A stretch of 64,000 bases of DNA from Rhizobium leguminosarum bv. trifolii WSM2297 (GTDB lineage: Bacteria > Pseudomonadota > Alphaproteobacteria > Rhizobiales > Rhizobiaceae): contig NZ_JH719395.1 of NCBI RefSeq assembly GCF_000271845.1, positions 2,635,624 through 2,699,623 on the forward strand. Reading direction: 5' to 3'. Numbering within the stretch: the stretch's first letter is position 1; every line of letters begins with the position of its first letter. Positions 27,901-36,571 of this stretch are shown piece after piece. The notes under the pieces were generated by a model, which saw only the letters and a list, made by a program, of their open reading frames with translations, had not been told where the DNA came from and made no database searches. Made by a program: the position numbers and the translations under genes.

Positions 27901-28638
27901 TCAGGTGGAAAACAGATGCACCTCACCCTGCCACAGGCGGGCGACGGTCAGCTTGCCGCTGCGATAGGCGCGCGTATCGAGATTGAGCCGTCTCGACCGT
28001 ATGTCGGGCGCGTCGTTCGGCGTATGACCGTGAACGACGAGTTTCGGCAACGGCACCCGGCTTTCGAGGAACCGCTGGCGGATCATGACGAGATCCTCGT
28101 CCGTCTGCTCGCCGAGCGGCAGTTTCGGATTGATGCCGGCATGCACGAAAATCACGCTTTGAGTCTCCAGCATGACAGGCATCGCCCGCATGAAATCGAT
28201 ATGCGTGTGCGGCAGCGACTGGCGGATGAAGGCATCGAGCTTTGCGCCGGAGGGAAAGACCAGCGGCAGATGCTCCGGATCGAGCCCATAGGATTTAAGC
28301 GATTCTGCCGAACCCATCCGCATCCACTCGTCATAGGATATCCAGCCATCGATATAGTCGAGCATGGCGATTTCATGATTGCCGGCAAGGCAGATGCGGT
28401 CGAAATCCTCAGGCGGCGGCGCCATGAGATGAGCGATGACCTGGGCCGATGCCGGTCCACGGTCGATATAGTCGCCAAGCGTCACGATCAGCTTACGCCC
28501 CGGCAGCCGCGCGGCATCGCGCAGGATCGCCTCCTCGGCTTTCGCAAGCAGATCGTACCGCCCGTGAATGTCGCCGATCGCATAGGTCGGGATCGCGGCA
28601 ATATCCAGCGTCAGACGTGGTCTCGACTGGCGTGCCAT
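27901..28638 (-). CDS. PPP-family serine/threonine metallophosphatase
   Basis: A 245-residue calcineurin-like phosphoesterase of the PphA type. All PPP signatures are visible: GDIHGRYD, GDYIDRGP, GNHE, and the late VHAGINP and VVHGHTP histidines that complete the two-metal site. It probably dephosphorylates protein Ser/Thr or diadenosine tetraphosphate-like substrates; sequence alone does not decide. ATG codons at 28638 and 28680 are in frame. The inner one (MARQSRPRLT) is preferred because GAGG sits nine bases before it, but the longer form is possible. Confidence 0.9.
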   Translation of the reverse strand: MARQSRPRLTLDIAAIPTYAIGDIHGRYDLLAKAEEAILRDAARLPGRKLIVTLGDYIDRGPASAQVIAHLMAPPPEDFDRICLAGNHEIAMLDYIDGWISYDEWMRMGSAESLKSYGLDPEHLPLVFPSGAKLDAFIRQSLPHTHIDFMRAMPVMLETQSVIFVHAGINPKLPLGEQTDEDLVMIRQRFLESRVPLPKLVVHGHTPNDAPDIRSRRLNLDTRAYRSGKLTVARLWQGEVHLFST

Positions 28639-28939
28639 TTTCGAAGCCTCGCCGTTGCGAGCAAGAGTATCGCCCATCATGTTTCTCGATCAAGGAAGCC
28701 CCACTTGCCGGTAAGTAGAGTGGAGCACAAGGCAATCAAGCAGGTAGGAAAATTCAAAGCCTTGGCGTTTTGTAGAAAAACCGGCCTTATCATTTTAGGG
28801 CCGATCCATCACTCCTGTGTCCCTGGCGTCGGCCCGACAATTGGAGCGATTTTGGGAAAGTACGACGCGCCGAGTCAACATGTTGCAGCATTCTTTGCGC
28901 CCCTCAAGAGACGCAGAGCGCTGTAGGAAAGAGTGACCG
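28639..28939. other. Divergent intergenic region
   Basis: About 300 bp separate the phosphatase start from the flavoprotein start. The phosphatase could begin 42 bp further in. I see no RNA gene, repeat or strong inverted repeat; the region presumably holds the two promoters. Confidence 0.4.
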
Positions 28940-30067
28940 ATGGGAACGGTATCGCAGTTTCAGGAGAGAAAGAGGCCTCCCGCGCATCGCATCGAAAGTG
29001 AAGAGGAGGCGATATCCACGGCCCGCGGCCTTGCCGCCGCATTCCGGCATCAGGCGAGCGAACGCGACATCAACCGCGTGCTGCCCTTTGCCGAACTCGA
29101 CGCGCTGTCGGTATCGGGACTGACGGCAATCACTGTCCCGCCCGACCATGAAGGGCTCGACGTGTCGAACGCCCCGCTCGCCGAAATCGTCGCAATCATT
29201 GCCGAGGGCGATGCCTCGATCGGCCAAGCGCTGGAAACCCATTTTTGCGTGCTGGAAACGCTGCGCACCCAGGCGGCTGAGGATGTGCAGGCATCGCTGT
29301 TTGCCCGCGTGTTGCTCGGTGACCGCTTTGCAGGCGCCGCCTTGATGGAAGGAGCCGAGCTTACGGCCGAAGGCCCGGGTTATCGCCTGAGCGGGCGCAC
29401 TGGGCAGGCGTCCGGTATTTTGTTCGCCGACTGGATCGCCGCTGTCGCCACCGCTCCACCCAGCCGTCCAGTGACCCTCTACCTTGCAGGAGACGACGAC
29501 GGCCTACAGGTGGTCGACGATTGGGACGGCTTCGGCCAGCGCACCAATGGATCGGCGACGGCAATCGTCGGCACGCTTCACGTCAATGCCGATGCGATTG
29601 CGCCTGCTCCCTTTTCCGACGTTTCCACCGGCATCTCGCTCGGCCTATTGCTGAAGGCAAGCGTCAGCCTGGGTATCGCTCGGGCCGCATGGAGCGACCT
29701 GATGGCGGCAATTGGCGATCGCCGCACAACCGTTCTTCCCCGCATCGGCGAGCGCGCCATCCGCATCGAAGCGACCGCGGCAGCTCTGGAAAGGGCTGGC
29801 CGTAAACTCGACATTGCCCAGGTCAATCCCGTAGAGGCCGCGATGGCGGACGCGCATTTTTCCGCCTCGGCGGCCGCGATCCTTGCGGGGGAAACGGCAC
29901 TCGACACCGCAAACGCGCTGTTCGAACTGGCAGGGGAAATATCGGCCGGCATCGGACTCAATCTCGACCGGCATTGGCGCAATGCCCGCATCCACGCTTT
30001 ATCGCTCCCACGGGATAGGCTGATGCGTGCGGCAGGCGAATATAGGTCGAAGCCCGGCGACGCCTGA
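28940..30067 (+). CDS. SfnB-like flavin-dependent oxidoreductase (acyl-CoA dehydrogenase fold)
   Basis: A 375-residue protein of the acyl-CoA dehydrogenase superfamily. The block DDWDGFGQRTNGSATAIV closely follows the DDWxGFGQRTTGSGT signature of SfnB-type sulfur-acquisition oxidoreductases, and GDASIGQALETHFCVLETLR matches their flavin region. Relatives are FMNH2-dependent monooxygenases for dimethylsulfone or organosulfur compounds; desulfurisation is inferred. It is 20-25 residues shorter than most SfnB proteins. AGGAAAG lies just before the ATG. The stop is 2 bp from the stop of a convergent Rrf2 gene. Confidence 0.85.
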   Translation: MGTVSQFQERKRPPAHRIESEEEAISTARGLAAAFRHQASERDINRVLPFAELDALSVSGLTAITVPPDHEGLDVSNAPLAEIVAIIAEGDASIGQALETHFCVLETLRTQAAEDVQASLFARVLLGDRFAGAALMEGAELTAEGPGYRLSGRTGQASGILFADWIAAVATAPPSRPVTLYLAGDDDGLQVVDDWDGFGQRTNGSATAIVGTLHVNADAIAPAPFSDVSTGISLGLLLKASVSLGIARAAWSDLMAAIGDRRTTVLPRIGERAIRIEATAAALERAGRKLDIAQVNPVEAAMADAHFSASAAAILAGETALDTANALFELAGEISAGIGLNLDRHWRNARIHALSLPRDRLMRAAGEYRSKPGDA

Positions 30068-30068
30068 T

Positions 30069-30533
30069 TCAGCTGGCAGCTGAGATCGGCAATTCTTCCT
30101 TAGGGCCGTCGATGCGGCCGCTGGCGGCAACGAATTGCTCGAGGCTCATATTGTCGAGGATGTCGGCGATCGCGTCACGAACATCGGTCATCGAGCGCCG
30201 CACCTGACAGGTTTCCGGATCGGCGCAGTCGTCGCAGGCCTCGTAGGCCGTGCGGCTGGCACAGCGGATCGGCGCCAGCGGCCCATCGAGCGTGCGGATG
30301 ACATGGCCGATGCGGATTTCGGAGGCCGGCCGCGACAGGGAATAGCCGCCGCCCGGCCCCTTCTTCGAGCGAAGGATGCCGACATTGCGCAGTTCGAGCA
30401 GGATCGTATCGAGAAACTTCTTCGGGATATTGTTGCGGGCCGCGATGTCATTGATGAAAGCGGTCTCGCCCGGCGCCAGCCGCGCCAGATCCACCAGCGC
30501 CTTCAGCCCATATTTTCCCTTTTTCGTCAGCAT
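30069..30533 (-). CDS. Rrf2-family transcriptional regulator
   Basis: A 154-residue regulator with an N-terminal winged helix (MLTKKGKYGLKALVDLARL, then NNIPKKFLDTILLELRNVGI). The cysteine-rich loop CASRTAYEACDDCADPETCQ has four Cys within 20 residues, at the position where IscR/NsrR ligate an Fe-S cluster, so it may sense redox or iron-sulfur status. CymR-type members instead sense cysteine supply. The ATG at 30533 matches the conserved start; the upstream TTTAT-rich stretch includes AATAGCTAT and TATAGCTTAT, possibly its operator. It faces the SfnB-like gene stop to stop. Confidence 0.9.
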   Translation of the reverse strand: MLTKKGKYGLKALVDLARLAPGETAFINDIAARNNIPKKFLDTILLELRNVGILRSKKGPGGGYSLSRPASEIRIGHVIRTLDGPLAPIRCASRTAYEACDDCADPETCQVRRSMTDVRDAIADILDNMSLEQFVAASGRIDGPKEELPISAAS

Positions 30534-30669
30534 TGTCGTTGCCCTGTAGAAAACGCAGTATTTATCCTGCCAATAGCAGGCAAATAGCGTCAAAAGCGTG
30601 AACATACAACAAAATAGCTATTATTTATAGCTTATATCGGTAACGTCCACGGGCCGCGCTCAGTCTCGC

Positions 30670-31458
30670 TCAGATCGTCTTCAGCATACCGCCATCGACA
30701 AAATAGGTCGAGCCGATGCAATAGCTCGCCCGCTCCGAACTCAGGAAGACGAAGACGTTTGCCAGCTCCTCCGGCGTGCCGAAGCGTTTGGAGGCTGCGT
30801 GCTCATTGGCGACGCTCTGCAGGTAGCCCTCCCAGTTGCCACCGGTTTCGGCCGTCAACTGCTTGGCGGTCTTGATCCAGTCGGGGGTGAGGATCAGGCC
30901 GGCATTGACGCAGTTGACGCGGATATTGTCCTTGATGAGTTCGGTCGAGAGCGTCTTCGAAAACATCATCAGCGCCGACTTGCTGACATTGTAGATCGGC
31001 TCGTACCAGAGCGGCTGCACGGCGCAGATCGAGGCGTTGTGCAGGATCACGCCGCCGCCGCGTTCCTTCATCTGCGGCGCGATGCCGCGCGCCAGCCGAA
31101 CGGCGGCCATCACATGCAGGTCCCAATAGCTCTGCCACTTCTCGTCGGGCGCCTCCATCACCGTCTCATTCGAGCCGGTGCCGGCATTGTTGATGAGGAT
31201 ATCGGCACCGCCTTTTTCGGCCGCAGCCGCGATGATCGCCTCGGTTCCGGGAACCGTCGCCACATCGGCGACAATAGCGGCGGCGCTGACGCCGTATTTC
31301 TCGGCGATGCGGGCGGCTTCCGCCTCGAGCCGTTCGCCGCCGCGGGCCGCCAGCACGAGATTGGAGCCCTCAGCCGCCAGCCCCTCGGCGATCGCCAATC
31401 CAATGCCGACAGACGCGCCTGTTATGACCGCGGTCTTCCCCTTCAGTCCCAGATCCAT
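30670..31458 (-). CDS. SDR-family oxidoreductase
   Basis: A 262-residue short-chain dehydrogenase. The cofactor loop TGASVGIG lies at about residues 13-20, NNAG near 88, and active-site YNVSK near 155. The C-terminus SERASYCIGSTYFVDGGML is typical. The ATG at 31458 is preferred because GGAGG lies six bases upstream and the protein starts MDLGLKGKTAVITGAS. It is divergent from the hydroxypyruvate-isomerase-like gene, so both may serve one sugar or hydroxyacid pathway. The substrate is unknown. Confidence 0.92.
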   Translation of the reverse strand: MDLGLKGKTAVITGASVGIGLAIAEGLAAEGSNLVLAARGGERLEAEAARIAEKYGVSAAAIVADVATVPGTEAIIAAAAEKGGADILINNAGTGSNETVMEAPDEKWQSYWDLHVMAAVRLARGIAPQMKERGGGVILHNASICAVQPLWYEPIYNVSKSALMMFSKTLSTELIKDNIRVNCVNAGLILTPDWIKTAKQLTAETGGNWEGYLQSVANEHAASKRFGTPEELANVFVFLSSERASYCIGSTYFVDGGMLKTI

Positions 31459-31601
31459 ATTTTCCTCCGCACCAGCGGCCGGCGATTCCGGCCTGATGTG
31501 GCGAGTGTTCCGCCAATGAAACCGAGCGTCAAGCACCCCGACGCCTCTTGCGGCGGGCGCCGATCTGTCGCAGCCTGCATCCAAAGATGCGAGGAGTTTT
31601 C

Positions 31602-32372
31602 ATGCGACGTTATTCAGCCTGCATCGAGTGGCTGTTTGCCGAAAAAGGCGACAGTTTTCCCGATCGCATCCGCCGCGCCCATGCCGGCGGCCTGACCGCG
31701 ATCGAATTCTGGCGCTGGACCGATAAGGATCTCGACGCGATCGAGGCGGCGCTGAAGGAAACCGGCCTTGCCGTCACCAGCCTCGTCGCCGAACCGATGA
31801 TCGCGCTGACGGACGCCGGCAACCGGCAGGCATGGCTGAAAGGCCTTGCCGAATCCGTCGCAGCCGCCAAGCGTCTCGGCGCGCCGGTGCTGATTGCCCA
31901 GGCCGGCGACGATCTTCCGGGCGTACCCCGCCAAGAGCAGCGCCGGGCGCTCACCGAAACGCTGAAATCAGGCGCCGATATCCTTGCAGGCAGCGGTGTG
32001 CGCCTCGGCGTCGAACCGCTCAACATCCGTATCGACCATGTCGGCTATTTCCTCGACTCGACCCGCGAAGGCCTCGACATCGTCGACGACGTCGCCCGCC
32101 CCGAGATCGGCATCGTCTACGACATCTACCATTCCGCCGTGATGGACGAGCGCACCGAAGAGGTGCTGGACGGCCGCCTCGACCGTGTTTTCCATGTCCA
32201 CGTCGCCGATCATCCCGGCCGCAACGAACCGGGCTCCCGCGGCATCGACCTTGCCCACCGACTCGGCTGGATCTTCGCCAATGGTTATGACGGCGCCGTC
32301 GGCCTGGAATACCGGCCGATCCGAGCCGGTGCCGACGCCGTCAGGGCCGCGATCGCCTCGCTGGACGGTTAG
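31602..32372 (+). CDS. Hydroxypyruvate isomerase-like TIM-barrel protein
   Basis: A 256-residue xylose-isomerase-like TIM barrel. It starts MRRYSACIEWLFAEKGDSFP, resembling the hydroxypyruvate isomerase (Hyi) N-terminus. Metal-binding residues are visible in LGVEPLNIR (Glu), YDIYHS (Asp/His), HVHVADHPGR (His) and GLEYRP (Glu). Members isomerise hydroxypyruvate/tartronate semialdehyde or epimerise ketoses. GAGGAG seven bases before the ATG (31602) supports this start. It is divergent from an SDR gene. Its stop overlaps that of the next, convergent gene by 3 bp. Confidence 0.88.
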   Translation: MRRYSACIEWLFAEKGDSFPDRIRRAHAGGLTAIEFWRWTDKDLDAIEAALKETGLAVTSLVAEPMIALTDAGNRQAWLKGLAESVAAAKRLGAPVLIAQAGDDLPGVPRQEQRRALTETLKSGADILAGSGVRLGVEPLNIRIDHVGYFLDSTREGLDIVDDVARPEIGIVYDIYHSAVMDERTEEVLDGRLDRVFHVHVADHPGRNEPGSRGIDLAHRLGWIFANGYDGAVGLEYRPIRAGADAVRAAIASLDG

Positions 32373-32905
32373 GTCGGGTTTGCGCCTTCCGCAAAGGCTT
32401 CAAGCTCGGGGTCGAAATCAACCTCGACGACATTGTTGAAGACGGCGGTAGCCAGCATGATACCGGCAAAGGCGACGAGATCGACCAGCACCTTGGTTTC
32501 GTAGCGCTCTTTCAGCTTCACCCAGAGTTCGGTGGGAACGGCATTGGAATCGACGACGATCGCCTTGCCGAAGGCGGCAAGCAGCGCTTCCGCTCGGGAA
32601 AGCTCCAGCGCATCGGGATTGAAACCCTTGCTGATCAGCGCCCGGCGAAAGAAGGTGATGGCGATCTTCGATTTCGCCGCCTTCGAAATCGCATGCGAGA
32701 AGATCCAGATCTCCCGGTCGTTGAGGACAGGATCGAGTTCGGCCCGCAGCGTGAACCATTCGGCATAGATGCGATGGGCGGCCGGCGAATGCAGCAGCGT
32801 CCGCTTCATGTTGGTCATCCGTCCACGCAGCCTGACTTCCTCGTCATGCGCCGCCCGAACCTCTTGCGAAGCCGTGTCGTAGTCGATCTGCGGGAGGTGG
32901 CTCAT
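32369..32905 (-). CDS. Carboxymuconolactone decarboxylase-like (AhpD-fold) protein
   Basis: A 178-residue helical protein beginning MSHLPQIDYDTASQEVRAAH. RTLLHSPAAHRIYAEWFTL and the following REIWIFSHAISKAAKSKIAI match the CMD/AhpD fold. It has no cysteine at all, so the CxxC pair needed for AhpD peroxidase chemistry is missing. It is more likely of the non-redox CMD group or an uncharacterised variant. A TTG three codons upstream (32914) is an alternative start. It is divergent from the cupin gene with about 115 bp between. Confidence 0.75.
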   Translation of the reverse strand: MSHLPQIDYDTASQEVRAAHDEEVRLRGRMTNMKRTLLHSPAAHRIYAEWFTLRAELDPVLNDREIWIFSHAISKAAKSKIAITFFRRALISKGFNPDALELSRAEALLAAFGKAIVVDSNAVPTELWVKLKERYETKVLVDLVAFAGIMLATAVFNNVVEVDFDPELEAFAEGANPT

Positions 32906-33021
32906 CGTGTGCAATCCAACTTCGTCCAGTTTTCCGGCTTGCGCCTCGCGTGACCGGCAAATCCGCTTGGCGGTCTCGCTGCCTCCGCCTAGATTGACCT
33001 TATCGAAGGTGGAGGCAAGGC

Positions 33022-33495
33022 ATGAGCGACGATCACGAGCATCACCACATCGACTGGCGGGAACATGGCGTCAAGGTCATTCCCGGCAATTCGCTTGACC
33101 CGAACACCGCGCAGACGCCGGGCATGAACCGCGCGACCGCGATCAACAATGCCCGCGCCGGCGCCGAAAAGATCTGGGCCGGCACCGTGACGATCCATGC
33201 CAACGCCAAGACCGGCGCTCATCACCACGGCGATCTCGAAAGCATCATCTATGTGGTCAAGGGCAAGGCCCGCATGCGCTGGGGCGAGCACCTGGAATAT
33301 ACCGCCGAAGCCGGCCCCGGCGACTTCATCTACGTCCCGCCCTATGTGCCGCATCAGGAGATCAATGCCAGCCGCGACGAGACGCTGGAATGCGTGCTCG
33401 TCCGCTCAGGCCAGGAACCTGTTGTCGTCAATCTCGATATCGAGCCGGTCGAAAAGCCGGAAGACGTGCCTTGGATCGATCCGATCCATCGCTGA
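33022..33495 (+). CDS. Cupin-domain protein
   Basis: A 157-residue single-domain cupin. The first cupin motif reads TGAHHHGDLESIIYVVKGKA (His, His and Glu ligands), and the second is PGDFIYVPPYVPHQEIN (His ligand), so the metal site looks complete. The N-terminus is His-rich (MSDDHEHHHIDWREHG), which may bind metal or simply be flexible. GGAGG lies seven bases before the ATG. Function is unknown; small cupins of this type are often isomerases or dioxygenase-like. It is convergent with ugpC. Confidence 0.88.
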   Translation: MSDDHEHHHIDWREHGVKVIPGNSLDPNTAQTPGMNRATAINNARAGAEKIWAGTVTIHANAKTGAHHHGDLESIIYVVKGKARMRWGEHLEYTAEAGPGDFIYVPPYVPHQEINASRDETLECVLVRSGQEPVVVNLDIEPVEKPEDVPWIDPIHR

Positions 33496-33512
33496 CCGGT
33501 ATCGCACGCCCG

Positions 33513-34622
33513 TCAGGCGTGGACCGCATCCGCACCGCTCATGGCCGGGTTTTCGATGATCCGGCCGGTATCGGCGGCATAAAGATGGATCGCATTGTGA
33601 TCGATCGCGATACCGATCGGATCGCCCGACTTGACGGTCACGGCCTCGGTCAGCGCCACGGCAAAGGGCAGCCCGTCGAAATCGGCGTGAACGACGCGGC
33701 TCGCACCGAGTTCCTCGATAAAGTCGGCCGTCGCCACCAGAGCGCCGGGCGCATCCGGCGCCACCAGCCGAGCCGCCTCGGCGCGCATGCCGAGCACGAC
33801 ACGTTTGCCTTTCAGCGGCGCGGCGCGCTCGCGCGGCAGTGCGATCTTGCGGCTCTGATCGTAGACGAAGACGCCCTCGTCGTTGATCGTGCCTTCGAGC
33901 AGGTTCATCGCCGGCGTGCCGACGAAGCCGGCGACGAAACGCGAGACCGGATGATGATAGACCTCTTCCGGGGTGCCGACCTGCTCCACCCTGCCACCGT
34001 TCATCACCACCAGCCGGTCGGCCAGTGTCATCGCCTCGGTCTGGTCATGCGTGACGAAGATCGAGGTGGCGCCCAGGCGGCGGTGCAGACGGCGGATTTC
34101 GGCGCGCATGGCGATGCGCAGCTTGGCATCGAGGTTGGACAGCGGCTCATCGAAGAGGAACACTTTCGGTTCGCGGATCATTGCACGCCCCATGGCGACG
34201 CGTTGGCGCTGGCCGCCGGAAAGCGCGGCCGGCCGGCGGTCCAGGAAGGGTTCGAGGCTGAGTGCCTTGGCAACCTCGGCAACGCGCCGGCTACGCTCGG
34301 CCTTCGAGACGCCGGCCACCTTCAGGGCATAACCGATATTCTCGGCGACGCTCATATGCGGATAGAGCGCATAGTTTTGAAACACCATGGCGCAGCCGCG
34401 TTCGCGCGGCTCCAGCTGGTTGACGGCGCGCCCGTCAATGGCGATTTCGCCGCCGCTGATTTCCTCAAGCCCCGCGATCATCCGCAGCAGCGTGGACTTG
34501 CCGCAGCCGGATGGACCGAGGATGACGATGAATTCGCCGGACTGAATCTCCAGGTCGACGCCGTGAACGACGGGATTCTTGCCGTAGCTCTTCTTCACAT
34601 CACGGATTGAGATCGGTGCCAC
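33513..34622 (-). CDS. ugpC: sn-Glycerol-3-phosphate ABC transporter ATP-binding protein
   Basis: A 369-residue MalK/UgpC-type ATPase. Walker [10 protein letters not shown] lies near residue 37, the signature LSGGQRQR near 135, Walker [15 protein letters not shown] near 155 and the switch His in [11 protein letters not shown]-terminal OB-fold regulatory domain covers about 240-369. It powers the UgpA/UgpE permease. It is the last gene of a ugpB-A-E-C cluster on the minus strand, 12 bp after ugpE. Confidence 0.93.
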   Translation of the reverse strand: MAPISIRDVKKSYGKNPVVHGVDLEIQSGEFIVILGPSGCGKSTLLRMIAGLEEISGGEIAIDGRAVNQLEPRERGCAMVFQNYALYPHMSVAENIGYALKVAGVSKAERSRRVAEVAKALSLEPFLDRRPAALSGGQRQRVAMGRAMIREPKVFLFDEPLSNLDAKLRIAMRAEIRRLHRRLGATSIFVTHDQTEAMTLADRLVVMNGGRVEQVGTPEEVYHHPVSRFVAGFVGTPAMNLLEGTINDEGVFVYDQSRKIALPRERAAPLKGKRVVLGMRAEAARLVAPDAPGALVATADFIEELGASRVVHADFDGLPFAVALTEAVTVKSGDPIGIAIDHNAIHLYAADTGRIIENPAMSGADAVHA

Positions 34623-34634
34623 AGGACTATTCCT

Positions 34635-35549
34635 TCACTTCTCGGTGGAGATAAGGCCGCGCACGAACCAGCGCTGCATCAGAATGACGAGCACCAGCGG
34701 CGGCGACATGATGATAAGTGTGCCGGCCATGGCGACGTTCCAGTCGGGCAGGCCGAATTCGGACGGGATCAAGGTCTTGAGCTGCGTCACCGCAATGCCG
34801 AAATTCGGATCGGTGGTGATCAGCAGCGGCCAGAGATACTGGTTCCAGGCCCAGACGAACATGATGGTGAACAATGCGATCATGTTTGGCCGCGACAGCG
34901 GCAGCAGGATGTCCCAGAAAAACCGGACCGGACCCGATCCGTCCATTTTCGAGGCCTCGGCAAGCTCGTCCGGAACGGTCAGATAGAACTGACGGTAAAG
35001 GAAGGTGCCGGTCGCGGTCGCGACGAGCGGCGCCACGAGGCCGGTATAGGAATTCAACAGACCCCATTCGAGCTTGATCTGGATACCGGACACCCAGGCA
35101 ACCAGCGCGGTAATTCCGGTGATATCGAGGATCGTTTGGAACGGCTGCAGCGCATTGGCCGCAATCGAATAGGTCGGCACGATGCGGACTTCCAGCGGCA
35201 GCATCAGCGTGATGAAGATGATCCAGAAGATCAGATGCCGGCCGCGGAAGCGGAAGTAGACGATCGAGAAGGCCGCCATGGCGGAAAGGATGACCTTGCC
35301 GGCGCCGACCGCAGTGGCGAAGATGATGCTATGGATCAGCTTGTTGCCGAGATCGGCGCGGACCCAAGCGGTCTGCGCATTTTCCCAGAAGTGCGAACTC
35401 GGGGTCAGCGGCAGGGGCACGCGATTGACCGTCTCCAGATCGAGCGTCGATGCGATGATGACGATAGCGAAAGGCAAAAGCGCGATCACCATGCCGAGCG
35501 CCAGAAGCGTATAGCAGATGAAATTGAATATCGGCGTGCGTTCGATCAT
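34635..35549 (-). CDS. ugpE: sn-Glycerol-3-phosphate ABC transporter permease
   Basis: A 304-residue inner-membrane permease with six helices. The EAA loop for ATPase contact reads LAEASKMDGSGPVRFFWDIL. It starts MIERTPIFNFICYTLLALGM at 35549, with GTGAGG a few bases upstream; the longer frame to 35681 runs into ugpA and is rejected. It pairs with UgpA to carry glycerol-3-phosphate or glycerophosphodiesters. The gap to ugpA is 10 bp. Confidence 0.92.
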   Translation of the reverse strand: MIERTPIFNFICYTLLALGMVIALLPFAIVIIASTLDLETVNRVPLPLTPSSHFWENAQTAWVRADLGNKLIHSIIFATAVGAGKVILSAMAAFSIVYFRFRGRHLIFWIIFITLMLPLEVRIVPTYSIAANALQPFQTILDITGITALVAWVSGIQIKLEWGLLNSYTGLVAPLVATATGTFLYRQFYLTVPDELAEASKMDGSGPVRFFWDILLPLSRPNMIALFTIMFVWAWNQYLWPLLITTDPNFGIAVTQLKTLIPSEFGLPDWNVAMAGTLIIMSPPLVLVILMQRWFVRGLISTEK

Positions 35550-35559
35550 ATCTGCGACC

Positions 35560-36444
35560 TCACTTGTAATGCACGCGCCGCTCGATGAAGCGGAACTGGA
35601 AGATGGTGAGCAGGACGACGAGCGCCATGAGAATGATCGACTGGGCGGCGGCGCCGGAATAATCGAGCCCCCTGAAGCCATCGAAATAGATCTTGTAGAC
35701 CATGAGTTCCGTCGCCCGTGCCGGCCCGCCCTGGGTCATGACGTCGACGATGCCGAAAGAATCCTGGAAGCTTTCGGTGATGTTGATGACGAGCAGGAAA
35801 AACAATGTCGGCGTCAGCAGCGGCAGCTGGAGATCCCACATGCGCCGCAGCGGCCCTGAGCCGTCCATGGCCGCGGCCTCGATCAGCGAACGCGGAATGC
35901 CTTGCAGCGCCGAAAGGAAGAAAATGAAATTATAGCCGATATATTTCCAGGAAAAGGCAATGATGACGGCAATCATCGCGTCCTTGCCGTCGAGCGCCGG
36001 GTTCCACAGGCCGGGCCAGACGTGGTTGATGACCGAGAGAAGGCCGGCCTCCGGCGCCAGGATGAAGCGGAAGGCGAGACCGAGAGCGGGAGCGGCGATC
36101 GCGTAGGGCCAGATGAAGACCGACCGGTAGATTTTGTGACCGTGCAGTTCACGATCCGTCAAAAGCGCCAGGATGAGCGCCATCCCCATGGCAATGGCGG
36201 TCGAGCTGAAGCCGAAGATCATGCTGCGGGTGATCGACTCCCAATAGATCGGATCGCTGAGCAGCTGCTTGAAATTGTCGAAACCGACCCAGGCGTTGCC
36301 GCCGCCCCATGGCTGCTCGAGCGTGAACGCCCAATAAAGCGCCTGCGCGCTCGGCCAATAGAAGAAGACGAAGATCAGCAGCAGCATCGGAAATGCGAAG
36401 AGCAGTCCGATCGTCGTCGAGGAGAAAGTGACGCGCTTTTCCAT
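35560..36444 (-). CDS. ugpA: sn-Glycerol-3-phosphate ABC transporter permease
   Basis: A 294-residue permease with six helices and the EAA motif SLIEAAAMDGSGPLRRMWDL. The ATG at 36444 (MEKRVTFSSTTIGLLFAFP) starts just before TM1, as in E. coli UgpA. An alternative start at 36495 would add 17 basic residues; neither has a strong ribosome-binding site. It lies 128 bp after ugpB, with a stable intercistronic hairpin in the gap. Confidence 0.92.
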   Translation of the reverse strand: MEKRVTFSSTTIGLLFAFPMLLLIFVFFYWPSAQALYWAFTLEQPWGGGNAWVGFDNFKQLLSDPIYWESITRSMIFGFSSTAIAMGMALILALLTDRELHGHKIYRSVFIWPYAIAAPALGLAFRFILAPEAGLLSVINHVWPGLWNPALDGKDAMIAVIIAFSWKYIGYNFIFFLSALQGIPRSLIEAAAMDGSGPLRRMWDLQLPLLTPTLFFLLVINITESFQDSFGIVDVMTQGGPARATELMVYKIYFDGFRGLDYSGAAAQSIILMALVVLLTIFQFRFIERRVHYK

Positions 36445-36526
36445 GAGTGGTCGTTTTCGCCATGCTTTGTTGTAGGCGCGGGCGACAGTTCGCATCCGCG
36501 ACTGATTGAGAGAGCTTACAAAGACA

Positions 36527-36554
36527 CACCCGGCGCGCGCAAGGCGGCCGGGTG
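36527..36554 (-). terminator. Intercistronic stem-loop between ugpB and ugpA
   Basis: CACCCGGC and GCCGGGTG are perfect 8-bp arms around a 12-base loop, located 18 bp past the ugpB stop. No T run follows, so it is more likely a partial attenuator or 3'-end stabiliser that keeps binding protein in excess over permease than a full terminator. Confidence 0.5.
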
Positions 36555-36571
36555 CGGCTCATATCAGCCGA

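Noticed and set aside
32369..32905. AhpD alkylhydroperoxidase assignment
   Set aside because: The protein has no cysteine, so the CxxC redox pair is absent; only the fold-level CMD assignment is kept.
33390..34610. 406-codon plus-strand frame
   Set aside because: Antisense shadow of ugpC.
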